Source: Streptomyces sp. NBC_01244 (GTDB lineage: Bacteria > Actinomycetota > Actinomycetes > Streptomycetales > Streptomycetaceae). Taken from it: a stretch of 64,000 nt of DNA. The notes under the pieces were generated by a model. It saw nothing but the letters and a program-made list of their open reading frames with translations. It ran no database searches and had not been told where the DNA came from. The position numbers were made by a program, and so were the translations under genes. Numbering within the stretch: position 1 is the first letter of the stretch; each line of letters starts with the position of its first letter. Below, in pieces: positions 9,001-17,408 of the stretch. The DNA lies in assembly GCF_035987325.1 (NCBI RefSeq), contig NZ_CP108488.1:1-64000 (forward strand). Direction: 5' to 3'.

Positions 9001-10061
9001 AGAGCCCCGACATAGTCGTTGACGCTCCCACGCCCAACTTCCAGACCACCTCGCCGGTGTCCGACTTCGTGGCGCTGAGCCGCATCCAGCACCGCAGCCT
9101 CCAGCGCGGCAGCGTCAACCGTGTCTACGTTCAGGTGCACAACCGCGGCGCGGGCGCGGCGGCCAATGTCCAGGTGCGCGCCTTCATAGCCGATGCGTCA
9201 GCAGGCCTACCGCCGCTGCCGGCTGATTTCTGGGCAGGCGGCAGGCCCTTCACCGGGGATCCGACGGCCACCTCATGGACCCCGATCGGGCCGACCCGCA
9301 CGGTTGCTCTGCTCAAGCCTGCGGAGCCTGCCGTACTCGCCTGGGATTACACGGCTCCCCTCTCCGCGTCTTCGCACTCCTGCATCCTCGCAGTGACCAC
9401 TTGTGCGCAGGAGCCGCTGAACGGCGCAGGCATCACCGACGTCGGCACCCTGGTGACCACGAGGAAGCACGTCACGCTCAAGAACCTCCAGATCGCAAGC
9501 CTGTCCCCGGGCGTGACCGCCCCCGACGACGCCTTCGTCCTCTACCTCAACAACCCGGCCCATGTCGAACGTCCGTTCACGATGGTCGTCCACTGGGCAG
9601 ATCTGCCACCCGGGACCCGGCTCTTCAGCGCCTTCGAGGAAGAGAAGGACGGCCAGAGTCCCCAGCCGGGTAATGGCGTCAGACCGATCGATCACGGGCC
9701 CGAGGTCCTCCCCACCCGGTTCACCGACCGCCAGGGCCGGGTCCGCTACTTCGACCTCCAACACGCCTACGAGCTGCTCGCCGGGGAAGACCGGCAGACT
9801 CTGGTGCAGGATCTGCGCATTCCGCCCTCCCAATCCCGCACCGTGGCCCTCAGTATTCAGCTCCCGGAGGGGATGGAGGCGGGCAGTCAAGGCGAGCTGC
9901 ACGTTCTTCAGAAGGACGGAGAACGGCTGGTAGGAGGCACCACCTACATCGTCCGCGCCGCGCCCCAACCGGTGGGTGAAGACGGCCCCGGCGGGGAGGC
10001 CGGCGATGCTGGCGACGCGGCCGACGCTCATGACGAGGACAACCCGCACTCCTCGTCGTAG
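6042..10061 (+). CDS. Large Asp-box (BNR) beta-propeller protein with C-terminal CARDB-like module
   Basis: 1339 residues from the ATG at 6042 (MDVYGSGATGDAD). The body contains at least eight Asp-box motifs of the S-x-D-x-G-x-T-W type (STDRGLTWSP, SRDGGTTWTE, TTDDGVNWLS, TADGGTTWSA, STNNGTTWTS, SDDAGKTWLL, STNNADTWTP, RTDNAGLNWY), diagnostic of sialidase/VPS10-like propellers. No sialidase catalytic Arg triad or nucleophile Tyr could be placed, so it is more likely a binding protein. A His-rich insert (nt ~7480-7700; PHFHS, APHTHTL, GHTHS) sits between blades. The C-terminal ~350 residues carry beta domains and a LVGGTTYIV end shared with the divergent neighbour. No signal peptide is evident. 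Confidence 0.75.
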   Translation: MDVYGSGATGDADATATLEVLPRDCLQGTKVDVRGEGWHGWSVGLTVDGRPAHVARVPLGLAGPEGILPDGSGAFVVQVSTWRLPPGNHTVTATSSHESRQITVRNTLVIRAHENPFPPDPHGHPADLREGAEAEELEDPIGRDRYFFERRFGHIERVPLGVRARQIEEIRALRARRDLLETGPAAMSQERTGEADRSAPVSGAANWTPVGPGPVLLPSDTNSGRTLAIAIDPTDTSTMYVGTAGGGLWKSTDRGLTWSPKTDFQRSLAIGTVAIDPNNRLHIVAGTGEYNNSYGGTYYGNGLLRSRDGGTTWTELGTTVFEQDEISRVLFDPTDTTGQRQFLSSSIGVYGTTDDGVNWLSLRAGSASDLVALVPPGSAAGTVQLIAAFNSFGLWTSTRTSGTWSTWTRISSPALPTQHDRIELTQRRGVPSTIIAVFALNGDLAGMARTADGGTTWSAVSIRLNVTSDYASSLGGPGPHFHSVVVPGADLIAPAADHTYTTLQSGGGGGAPHTHTLVLTAQQIATMARGGPGFSAVTSADSTGHTHSFFFRLCGQAGYDLHVAVHPVNTSILFLGEVKLYRSLSNGGNFTPLPGIHADHHAFAFDPVSTSTCWDVNDGGVYVSTNNGTTWTSRNRHLATLQYISIAQHSTWDSVMLGGTQDNGIQRYEGLPGWTHVGDGDGGFTAIDPQKPTRMYRQHIHDQIFRSDDAGKTWLLKNSGINSGAGFYSPFAFDPGNPNTCYFGGRELWRSTNNADTWTPVTSGVGTSITAIAVHSDNKTIYIGTNLGQVYRLLRTGATWNPSDVTRTDVTAPMPLSAVSDLAVDNTGTVWATLGSILQSEGPGEFINDHVWRRGANDTAWTSRSNGLARANPVNTIVIDSADNNRLFCGADVGVFRTDNAGLNWYPWDQGLPNAPVFHLAVHGPRRLLRAATHGRSVWERPIDASTASTVDLYMRDHRVDSGRGGTPIGIIDPFDPNETNRLWWWQSPDIVVDAPTPNFQTTSPVSDFVALSRIQHRSLQRGSVNRVYVQVHNRGAGAAANVQVRAFIADASAGLPPLPADFWAGGRPFTGDPTATSWTPIGPTRTVALLKPAEPAVLAWDYTAPLSASSHSCILAVTTCAQEPLNGAGITDVGTLVTTRKHVTLKNLQIASLSPGVTAPDDAFVLYLNNPAHVERPFTMVVHWADLPPGTRLFSAFEEEKDGQSPQPGNGVRPIDHGPEVLPTRFTDRQGRVRYFDLQHAYELLAGEDRQTLVQDLRIPPSQSRTVALSIQLPEGMEAGSQGELHVLQKDGERLVGGTTYIVRAAPQPVGEDGPGGEAGDAGDAADAHDEDNPHSSS

Positions 10062-10270
10062 GCCATCATCCGCCGGCGCTTCACGCGCCAGGATTCGAAG
10101 GTTGCTGGGCTGATCTCGAGCCGCGCGGTGAGCGGCGGCGCAATGTGTCCGCTAAGGAGCTGTACGAGGAAGCCAGCCATTCCCAGGTCGTAGTCGTGCC
10201 AGGTACCGAAGCGGGTGGCGACCGCTAGGGTCCACTGGTCGGGGTCCTCGTGTTCGCATCGCCCCAGGCG
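10028..10270 (-). pseudogene. C-terminal fragment, possibly SMI1/KNR4-like
   Basis: About 80 coherent residues (CEHEDPDQWTLAVATRFGTW ... MAGFLVQLLSGHIAPPLTA) ending in FESWRVKRRRMMAYDEE. The pattern resembles the C-terminal half of SMI1/KNR4-type immunity or regulatory proteins. No start or N-terminal half is present upstream, and the tail overlaps the 3' end of the propeller gene by ~34 nt, so this is a truncated relic. Confidence 0.4.
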
Positions 10271-10915
10271 ACAAGGTGTGGCAGCGCGACATGGTGAAGA
10301 AGACTGCCGGGTGGCTGGCTTCGGGGGGACGCGGGAGATCGTCCGCTTCCTGCTGACGCACTGGTGGTAGCGATCAAGGATGCGCGTGCCCTGGGCTACG
10401 GCTCGGGGCACGCAGACATCCGGGCGCGAGCATTCACTCACCGGTGCGAAAGACGGTGGCGTGCACGAGCCCGCGCTTCTCCCGGCCACTGCCTGCGCAA
10501 GCTCGGCTCATGGACAGATTGCGGACCGCCTGTGAGTCATTGCAAAGAAGCGACGCGAAGAGGTTGAAGCGGACCAGCGCGCCACCGCCGACGAAGCCGC
10601 CGACTCGCCCGGTGGGTCCGGCGCGCAGAGCCGGAGGAGACAGCCCAGGCCGGACCCGTCCAGCTCCGGCTCACGGGTAGGCCGAGCACTGATGAGGCTC
10701 TCTGATTTTCCCCACCCGCGCTCGGGCCGTTCCCCAGACCTGCTCTTGTTCCTCACCGTGTACGGGCTGATGTCCGTGAAGCGGGTCCGCCCGGCCGCCG
10801 AGGTACGGGAGCACCACGGCCGGTCAAGGGCGCTCTGCGAGCGTCGCAGGGGAGCGGAGGACATACGCCCCAAACCCATATTGAGTGGTCGACGTCGCCG
10901 GTCACGGCTTGGGAT
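10271..10915. other. Gene-poor stretch with short relics
   Basis: Short frames only. Around 10540-10600 one frame reads AKKRREEVEADQRATADEAA, an alpha-helical coding-like relic with no start. Nothing intact is seen. Confidence 0.35.
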
Positions 10916-10939
10916 CTCCCCGGCCTACCGGCCGGGGAG
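10916..10939 (-). terminator. Hairpin terminator after the 10946 gene
   Basis: Perfect 10-bp stem CTCCCCGGCC / GGCCGGGGAG with loop TACC, 6 bp beyond the stop of the minus-strand gene ending at 10946. No clear T-run, as is usual in Streptomyces. Confidence 0.65.
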
Positions 10940-10945
10940 GCCGGT

Positions 10946-11113
10946 TCAGCGCAGCAGCCAGGAGGCGCCTGCGGCGAGGCCACACAGCGGCAGGAGCGCG
11001 GCCAGCGCCCGCCTGGTGCCCCGCCAGGCGGGCCGGTCCTGAAGCGAGCATTCGAATCCGCCCACCCGCAGCCGCAGGTACGGGCCCGGCCGGGGCCTCG
11101 GTGCCCGGCTCAC
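10946..11113 (-). CDS. Small predicted membrane protein, translationally coupled to an interrupted gene
   Basis: 55 residues, GTG start at 11113 overlapping the TGA of the upstream gene (GTGA, 4 nt). Arg/Pro-rich N-terminus, then one membrane segment (RALAALLPLCGLAAGASWLL) and a terminal Arg. Followed directly by a perfect hairpin terminator. It resembles the tiny transfer or spread proteins in actinomycete mobile-element operons, but no family is recognised. Its partner upstream is split by IS481, so expression may be lost. Confidence 0.5.
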   Translation of the reverse strand: MSRAPRPRPGPYLRLRVGGFECSLQDRPAWRGTRRALAALLPLCGLAAGASWLLR

Positions 11114-11288
11114 CGGACTACGCCGCCGGATCGGAGGCCGGCCGCAAGCCCGGCAGCGCGGGCGGCCTGTCGACGCTCGTCCTCCTTGCGGTCCCGCAAG
11201 ACCCGGCGCCGCACGCGCTCGCCAAGCGCGGCGGCATCGCAGCCCGGCACCGCCAGGGCTGCGGCCTGCGCCCACGTTCCCGCACCGT

Positions 11289-12245
11289 CTAGGTGTATTG
11301 ACCTGCAGGGTTGTTGACGCGGCTGATGGGTGGTTTGCCGTCGAGTGCGGTGTGGCAGCGGTGGTGGTTGTAGGTGTGGAGGAAGTCTGTCAGGGCTGCT
11401 GTCCGTTCGTCGTTTGAGGTGTAGGGCCGTAGGTAGGCCCATTCGTCCAGCAGGGTGCGGTTGAAGCGTTCGACTTTGCCGTTGGTCTGGGGCCGGTAGG
11501 GGCGGGTGAGTTTGCCGCTCGCGCCGAGGTCGGCCAGGACGTTCTTCCAGGCCAGGCCTTTGCGGTAGGCCCAGGCGTTGTCGGTCAGGACCCGTTCGAT
11601 GCGGGTGATGCCCTGGGAGAGGAAGAACGCGGCCGCGCGGGTGAGGAAGCCCGCGCAGGTGGCGGCTTTCTCGTCTGGGTGGATCTCGCTGTAGGCGAGG
11701 CGGGAGTGGTCGTCGACGGCGGAGTGGACGTAGTCGAAGCCCATGGCGGAGCGGGTGGTGCGGCCGGCCTGGCGGCCCAGGACTTTGTGGCCGCCGCCGT
11801 CGGGGATCCGGCCGAGTTTCTTCACGTCGATGTGGACCAGCTCGCCCGGGCGGTCGCGTTCGTAGCGGCGGATCACGGTGCCGGTGGGGCGGTCGAACCA
11901 GGCGAGCCGGTTCAGGCCGTGGCGGGTCAGGATCCGGTGGACGGTCGAAGCGGGCAGGCCCAGGACCGGGCCGATCCTCGCGGGGCCCAGCTTGCGGGTC
12001 CGACGCAGGTCGCAGACCTTCGCCTCGATGGCGGCCGGGGTCCGGTGCGGCGTCCTGTGAGGCCGGCTGGACCGGTCGTGAAGACCCGCCTCGCCCTCGG
12101 CCCGCCACCGGCGCACCCACTTGTGGGCAGTGGCCCGCGATATGCCCATCTCGGCTGCTACGTGGGCGACCGGACGTCCCGATGCGACCCGATCGACCAA
12201 CAGCCGCCTACCGAAGACAGTCAGCCGGGCATTACGGTGGGACAC
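11289..12245 (-). CDS. IS481-family transposase
   Basis: 318 residues, intact. N-terminal helix-turn-helix (VAAEMGISRATAHKWVRRWR, residues ~30-50), an intermediate leucine-zipper-like region, then an rve integrase core with the DDE triad in VDDHSRLAY, TDNAWAY and NGKVERFN. It catalyses cut-and-paste or copy-paste movement of its own element. The TAG stop at 11289-11291 lies within the CTAG at the insertion junction, so the stop codon is partly supplied by the target duplication. Confidence 0.92.
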   Translation of the reverse strand: MSHRNARLTVFGRRLLVDRVASGRPVAHVAAEMGISRATAHKWVRRWRAEGEAGLHDRSSRPHRTPHRTPAAIEAKVCDLRRTRKLGPARIGPVLGLPASTVHRILTRHGLNRLAWFDRPTGTVIRRYERDRPGELVHIDVKKLGRIPDGGGHKVLGRQAGRTTRSAMGFDYVHSAVDDHSRLAYSEIHPDEKAATCAGFLTRAAAFFLSQGITRIERVLTDNAWAYRKGLAWKNVLADLGASGKLTRPYRPQTNGKVERFNRTLLDEWAYLRPYTSNDERTAALTDFLHTYNHHRCHTALDGKPPISRVNNPAGQYT

Positions 12246-12355
12246 GAAGACCTCCGTTGTGCAATGGGTTCCTAGACAGCTCCCACCACACCGGAGGTCT
12301 TCGCCATGTTCAAGACCTGCCAGGTGTCAACAACGCTCGTGATCAATACACCTAG
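11289..12355 (-). mobile_element. IS481-family insertion sequence with CTAG flanks
   Basis: About 1.06 kb between CTAG copies at 11289-11292 and 12352-12355. Ends are inverted repeats: GTGTATTGACC...GTTGTTGAC at left, and the complement of the right end GTGTATTGATC...GTTGTTGAC. CTAG-centred targets are established for IS481 of Bordetella. The insertion splits a gene whose frame is restored on removal. All parts look intact, so this copy may be recent and functional. Confidence 0.88.
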
Positions 12356-13285
12356 ACAGTAGGCACAGAGCACCGCGTAGTCCTGCGGGGACAACAGCGC
12401 CTGCACCCGCTGCTGGAGCTCACCGGGCAGGATGGCCAGCGCAACCTGTTCCGTGTCCAGCACGGAGGGCGACCAGGTCGGGACGGTTCGTGCGCGGTCC
12501 TGGACATAGGGGTCCTCCAGGTCGACCAGTAGGAGCGGTTGACCCGCGATCTGGCGTCGAGTGAGCCGCCCGTCGTCCGGTCCTGGCCCAGCGACCACCT
12601 CCCACAGGCGGGCAAGTAGCTCGCCATCCGAGCGTTCTCGGTACTCCACCTGGCCCTGTGCCCCGACGGCCTTGACGAGTGCCGCAAGCAGCTGCGGGTG
12701 GCAGGCCGGACCTGACGGCCTCACCTGGTCGCAGTCGATGATCCAGTCGACCAGCCAGTGGCTGCGCAGGCCCTCCAGGTGCTCGTCGCGGTTGGGCAGG
12801 CTGGCGGCAGCACGGGCCGTGAGCACTGCGGCGGGCAGCGAGCGCATCGCGGAGTACACCGCGATGGTGCCGGACCGGGCGACGTGCTCCCACAGTTCCA
12901 GCGGGGTGCGGCCGGGTACCTGCTCCATGATCTTTTCGGCGTACAGGCCGACGTCGTGCGGGGCTCCCTCGGGTGCGGCCAAGCTTCGGATGTAGGCCGG
13001 CAGGTCGGCGACGTAGAGCCACCATGGGGCCGTGGTAAGCAGGCCGCTGGCCGTCTGCGCCGCCCAGTGGGCCAGCCGGGCAGCAGGGAGCCGTCCGTCT
13101 TCGGACTTGGAGGCGGGCTGAGCGGGCAATGGAGTAGGCGCCACGGGATTCCTCCGGAGATTCGGTACGGGAGAACACCTCTCACTGGTAGGCGACGGGG
13201 CGCACCCCGAACGGCAAGGAATCTTTGTTCGCTCCGATGGCCCGGTGCTTCCGGAGAGGGGGAGTACAGAGGGAGGCCGGGCCCA

Positions 13286-13400
13286 AGTGCCGAAAAACGC
13301 GAGCGGCGCCAAAGCGTCCCGCCTGCAGCTCGACCTCGTCATGCAGCCGCTCCGCGAGGGCGACACCCTCAAAGTCACGCGGCTCGACCGGCTCTCCTCC
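13286..13400 (+). pseudogene. Serine resolvase internal fragment (Tn3 type)
   Basis: A ~37-residue piece (GAKASRLQLDLVMQPLREGD, then TLKVTRLDRLSSS) matches the middle of Tn3-family resolvases around the conserved DTLKVTRLDRLSRS motif. The N-terminal catalytic Ser region and the C-terminal HTH are both absent, and sequence diverges immediately after RLSS. A relic of a Tn3-like element. Confidence 0.7.
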
Positions 13401-13548
13401 TCCAACCGCCTCGCTGACGCGATGGCCTACGGCCACCCTGGACAGGCCGCGACGATCCCGAATCTGGCTGGCTATCAGGCGGCCCCGCACCCCTGGTTGA
13501 GCCCGCAACTGACTGGGGACGATGAGCAGGTCTGGCCGTTTTCAAGGA

Positions 13549-15479
13549 TCTGACCGCTCCTCCGGATGCTGTTGGTGATCTTTAGGCGGGCAGGCTTCGG
13601 CAGAGGGCTTTGAAGCGACTTCCGGGCCGGGGCCGGTGGGGAGGAGGGATGCCGGGTGAGAGGTACTCACTGAGTCGGACGATGTTCGTTCCGGCTGCTG
13701 TCAGCACGTGTTGGACGTGGGTTCTGGCCATGCCGCGGTAGCGGCAGTTCCGCAGGCCATGGGCATGAACCGTCTCGGAGACCGTGGCCTCACAGCCCGC
13801 GCGGATGGCGTATCTCCGGCGCCAATCGGCTGTCGTCTGGTCTGTTCTGGCCTTCGTCTGGATCTCCTGAAGAGGCTATGGCATCAGGAAGACATGGCGG
13901 CCCTTGCCTTCGGCGTTGCCTGTGCATTTGAGTCGGTCGGCGCATTCGCGGCAGGCTTTGCGAGGGAAGAGGACAGAGAGCCTGGGGTGGCCGTCACCTA
14001 GTGTGGGCTTCCAGGCCGGGCTCGTCACGCCGTTTGGGCAGGTCAGGGTGCGGGCCTGCCAGTCGATGCGGAAGTCCTGTTTGGCGAAGCCGGGCCGTTT
14101 GCCGGCCTGCGGGTCGTCCCGGACCGGTCCGAAGAGCGTGATGTCCCACTTCTGGGCGGCGTGGTGGATGCTGTCGGGCGAGATGTAGCCGCTGTCGACG
14201 ACGTGTTCGGTGGGCTGGAATCCCTGCGTGGTCAGTCCCTCGTGGATGAGGTCGAGAGCGTCGATGTCCTGCTCGGGCGCTGGCCGAGTGGTGACCTGGA
14301 CGATCACGTTCGGGCCGATCTCGTCGCACGTCTCGGTCTGGTGGTCGCGGTAGCCGATCCAGTCCCGCTGTCCGGCAGCGGTGACCTTCTGGCTGTATCG
14401 GGCCTCGGGATCGTGCGGGGTGACGATCTCCATGCCCGACCACGGCACTCGCGCCGAAGCGGGATCTGGCCGGCCGTCCGCGGATGCCTTGCCCGTGTTG
14501 CGGCGCTCGGTCGTCCTGCGGCTGGCCCGGTCCCGGCTGGATTTTAGTCCCCGCCAGCACAGTCGGCCATCCTCGTCGATCCAGTACTGCTGGACCCAGA
14601 CCTGCCGCAGGACTTCAACGGCGGGCAATTCCCGCAGTCCGGGTGGGGCATCGGCGTCGTTGACGGCCCGCAGGATGTGCATGCCGTCCTCGCCGACCCG
14701 CAGGACGTAGGCGATCAGGGCATCACCTCCGCGGGGAAGCCGGTCGTAGCGGACCGGGCGGCCGTAGCGGTCACCCCAGTCCGCGGTGACGAGTGCGGCC
14801 AGCCATTCCTCGCCGTTCACCACGAGCTCTTCCAGAGCCATTCTGAGGGTCTCGGCGACCAGCTCACCCCGATTCAGCCGGCGTACTGCAGCCAGCACGT
14901 GGGGCGAGTCGGTGCGGACCCTGCCGCGGCGTTTGACCAGTCCTGCAGCGGCAAGACGTTCAACCATCACGGCCAGCAGCCGGTCCGCGCGGTCCCCTTC
15001 GGCCAGCCGGTCACGGAACTCGCTCAGCACCGAGAAGTCGAAGCCCGCATCATCGAGCTCCAGGCCCAGGCAGTACTTCCAGTCCAGACGGCGCCGGACG
15101 GCCTCCGCCGCCTGCCGGTCGGTCAGATTCTCCGCGTACTGCAACACCGACACCAGCGCGAGCCGGGCCGGCGACAGACCCGGGCGCCCGTCCGCCGGAT
15201 ACCAGGCGGCAAAGTCCTCGTCGACGAACAACTCGTCCAGGCGGTCACGCATCCACATCGCCGCGGTGCCCCGCGGGTTGCTCGCCCGGGCCATCTTCAC
15301 GGTCAGTGGCGGAACCACTCGACCCGAACCACACCCCATTGCCATCCCGGCCCCCTCCGACCGGCAGAACTACCCCGCTCGACAACAGCAGCACATCGAC
15401 CGCCAGCACGAACAGCATGTCGGAGTGCTTTCACCCCACCGAGCGAAGATCACCAACAACATCCGGAAGCGCGGTCAGA
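13549..15479 (-). mobile_element. IS1182-family insertion sequence
   Basis: 1.93 kb bounded by ~34-bp inverted repeats: TCTGACCGCTCCTCCGGATG at 13549 and the complement of the right end (to 15479) TCTGACCGCGCTTCCGGATG, both continuing into TGTTGGTGATCTT. It contains one transposase gene that carries an internal amber stop. No direct target repeat is obvious. Confidence 0.85.
13582..15345 (-). pseudogene. IS1182-family transposase with in-frame amber codon
   Basis: The frame runs 489 residues from the ATG at 15345, then meets TAG at 13876-13878 just after GRHVFLMP, and continues in the same frame for 97 codons (PLQEIQTKARTDQTTADWRR ... FKALCRSLPA) to TAA at 13582. The family normally spans both parts as one ~590-residue protein, so a single CAG- or CGG-to-TAG change is likely. 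N-terminal DUF772-like domain (RDRLDELFVDEDFAAWYPAD), a central DDE domain (VVDSGYISPDSIHHAA) and a zinc-like CRECADRLKC motif are present. Without readthrough the product lacks the C-terminal catalytic region (YAIRAGCEATVSETVHAHGL). Confidence 0.82.
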
Positions 15480-15540
15480 ACCCCGAAATTGGCCACTCTG
15501 AGCGTCACGGTTGGCCACCGGTCCGAGCCATCTCGCAGGA

Positions 15541-16020
15541 TCAGTCGTGACGGGCGAGCTTGACCGCGGAGACGAGCAGGATCACGACCAGTGCAGGGAT
15601 GAGGACGAGGTCCGGGAACACGCCGAGCAGCAGCCCGCCCAGGACGGCGCCGACGATGGAGCCTGCGGCCATGATCGTGGCGAAGCGGATGTTGGCGCCG
15701 AGGACGGCGAAGCTGCCGTCGCGGCTGTAGCGGGCGAAGGCCACCAGCATGGTCGGCAGGGAGACCAGCAGGGAGAGGCTTCCGGCGGTTTTGATGTCCT
15801 CCCCGAACAGCAAAACGATCGTCGGGATCAGCAGTTCGCCTCCGGCCACGCCCATGACGGCCGCGACCACCCCGATGCCGAAGCCAGCTGCGACCCCGCA
15901 TGGCACCTGCGCCCACAAGGGCAAGCCGAGGGTGCCCAGGGTTGTGGTGTGCGTGACCAGCAGGGCGGCGGCCATGAGCACCATCAGGGCGGCCAGCACC
16001 TTGTGTGCTGCATCGCCCAC
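15541..16020 (-). pseudogene. TauE/SafE family permease, N-terminal half missing
   Basis: 159 residues with four or five membrane segments. The central motif VAAVMGVAGGELLIPTIVLL is the TauE/SafE repeat signature, and the C-terminus (LIPALVVILLVSAVKLARHD) looks native. Full-length relatives are ~250 residues; here the reading frame becomes unrelated just upstream of 16005, so the gene has lost its first half at a recombination junction. It is not obviously a copy of the intact family member at 2652-3371. Confidence 0.75.
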
Positions 16021-16348
16021 TCCAGGTCATCACGGGCATCGTTTATGCCGGGCGAGCAGAACGCGGAGGCATCCAGGTACCGGCCAGGCTGCTTGAAAGT
16101 CCACTCGACACAAGAGAGCGCATGAGCGACCGCGTTGGGCCACATCTCCTGGTCTTCGACTCGGCGGATTGCTGTACGAGTCCGCGCGGAGACACCGTGG
16201 ATCTTCAGGACCGGATACTGCCATCGTGGCCGCCACCGCTCGGCGCGGACGGCCTTGGGACGCCTACGCGGCATCGCCCTTTCGGATCAACATAAGGCCA
16301 TCCTGCCACGGCTCGGTCTTCACGCAGATCTTGGGGCGCCTCGGAGTG
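16021..16348. other. Junction region with a short minus-strand relic
   Basis: Minus-strand frame 15984-16274 (RRVEDQEMWPNAVAHALSCV and onward) has plausible codon use and may be a relic of an unrelated hypothetical gene fused to the permease fragment. No start, function or repeat can be supported. Confidence 0.3.
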
Positions 16349-16950
16349 TTACTGGAGCAGGATCATCTTGCGGAGTAGTTCGAATTCGGCGCGTCCGTAG
16401 AGCTGCCTCTTGATCTTCTTGATGCGGTTCACGGCTCCTTCGGTGCCGCCGGAGCTCCAGGGCAGGGTGAGGCCGGCGGTGACGGCCGCGAAATCGCTGT
16501 TCAGGCTGCGGGCGAAGCCTGTCAGCCCGGGCAGGTCATCCCGGACGACGGTGTCGATCCAGCCGGGGAGCAGGCCGCCGAGGCGGCAGGTGAGGATCTC
16601 TCCAAAGTCGCGGACGTGCTGGTGGGCGGCTTCCAGCTCGGGGCACCGGGCCATGATCATCTTGAGGTGTTGATGTTCCTCTTCGCTGAGCGTGCCGGGA
16701 TGGCGGGTGAGCCAGCCGGTGACCCGGCGGACACTCGGCGGTCCGGGCGGCGGCGTTCCGGGGGTGAGGCGGAAGGCCACGAGGTAGTCGCGGACGGGGG
16801 CGTAGCCGTTGAGGTAGCCCCGTTCGGTGATCTCGCGATGCAGGGCGCGGGCGTTTGTGCACCCCTGTGACCAGCGGCGTTCCAGGTATGGCTTGTAAGC
16901 GGTGGCGTCTCCGTCGCCCCCGCCGACAACAAGCCCCCGCAGGACCGCAC
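16349..16950 (-). pseudogene. ISL3-family transposase C-terminal fragment
   Basis: About 200 residues of the DDE_Tnp_ISL3 domain: AYKPYLERRWSQGCTNARAL, LHREITERGYLNGYAPVRDY, then the conserved end PWSSGGTEGAVNRIKKIKRQ, LYGRAEFELLRKMILLQ. The zinc-binding and HTH N-terminal half is missing; upstream residues in this frame have no resemblance to the family. An inactive relic. Confidence 0.8.
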
Positions 16951-17048
16951 GAAGGTCTCGGTCCCAGCTCCCGCTTCCCAGCGGGAGACCAGTGGGGCGC
17001 TGCCGCTGACGCCGTTGCCCGACAGCCGGCCACCCGCTCCTGCCCGCG

Positions 17049-17399
17049 GTGATCGCGCCCGAGGAGAGCCCGTCGGCCGTGCCCCCTCGCCGGGAACAGC
17101 CCCGCACGACGAAGGCCGACGGATCAGGCGCGGGAGTGCGAACGGTACGGAAGCCGGAGCGGCTGCCGGTGAAGGCGAAGCAGTCCGGCCCGCAGCGCCC
17201 GGCCTCGAAAACCAAGGTGAAGGCCAGAGCGAAGACGAAGCCGCGCAAGGTGCGGACGTCGAAGCCCGCGGTTCCTCAGCACTCCCGCCCGGCTGCGATC
17301 CCGGCTCCGGGTCGTGTCTCCATGGCCGAACTGTGCCGCTCCTCGCACGGGGTCACGAGTCCGGCCATCACCCAGCTCTGCCACGGCACATACAGGTGA
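17049..17399 (+). CDS. Hypothetical basic protein with Cys-containing tail
   Basis: 116 residues from a GTG. A Pro/Lys/Arg-rich, probably disordered N-terminal 85 residues (KTKVKARAKTKPRKVRTSKP) precede a conserved-looking tail, RVSMAELCRSSHGVTSPAIT then QLCHGTYR, with two Cys. An in-frame stop at 17007 limits the 5' end. The tail resembles short motifs ending small Streptomyces secreted proteins, so a signal-bearing N-terminus may have been lost. Coding status uncertain. Confidence 0.35.
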   Translation: MIAPEESPSAVPPRREQPRTTKADGSGAGVRTVRKPERLPVKAKQSGPQRPASKTKVKARAKTKPRKVRTSKPAVPQHSRPAAIPAPGRVSMAELCRSSHGVTSPAITQLCHGTYR

Positions 17400-17408
17400 C
17401 CACGAGGT

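Larger units (their letters stand above)
11110..13144 (-). pseudogene. Unknown gene interrupted by IS481 (12352-13144 plus 11110-11292)
   Basis: The 5' part starts with GTG at 13144 behind a strong GGAGGA ribosome site and reads ~264 residues (WAAQTASGLLTTAPWWLYVA ... LLSPQDYAVLCAYCL). It is cut by IS481 at CTAG 12352-12355. The 3' part resumes at CTAG 11289-11292. Removing the IS and one CTAG copy restores one frame: AYCL-DGAGTWAQAAALAVPG ... RRVLRDRKEDERRQAARAAG, ending at 11110. The rebuilt protein has ~325 residues; its C-terminal third looks helical, with possible helix-turn-helix spacing. The family is not recognised. It is followed by a GTGA-coupled small membrane protein, suggesting a two-gene operon. 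Confidence 0.7.

Noticed and set aside
10916-10939. Possible attachment-site core
   Set aside because: Position directly after a stop codon and perfect stem-loop fit a terminator better; no second copy was noticed.
2652-16020. The two TauE/SafE genes (2652-3371 and 15541-16020) as a recent duplication
   Set aside because: Their sequences differ clearly throughout; they are family members, not copies.
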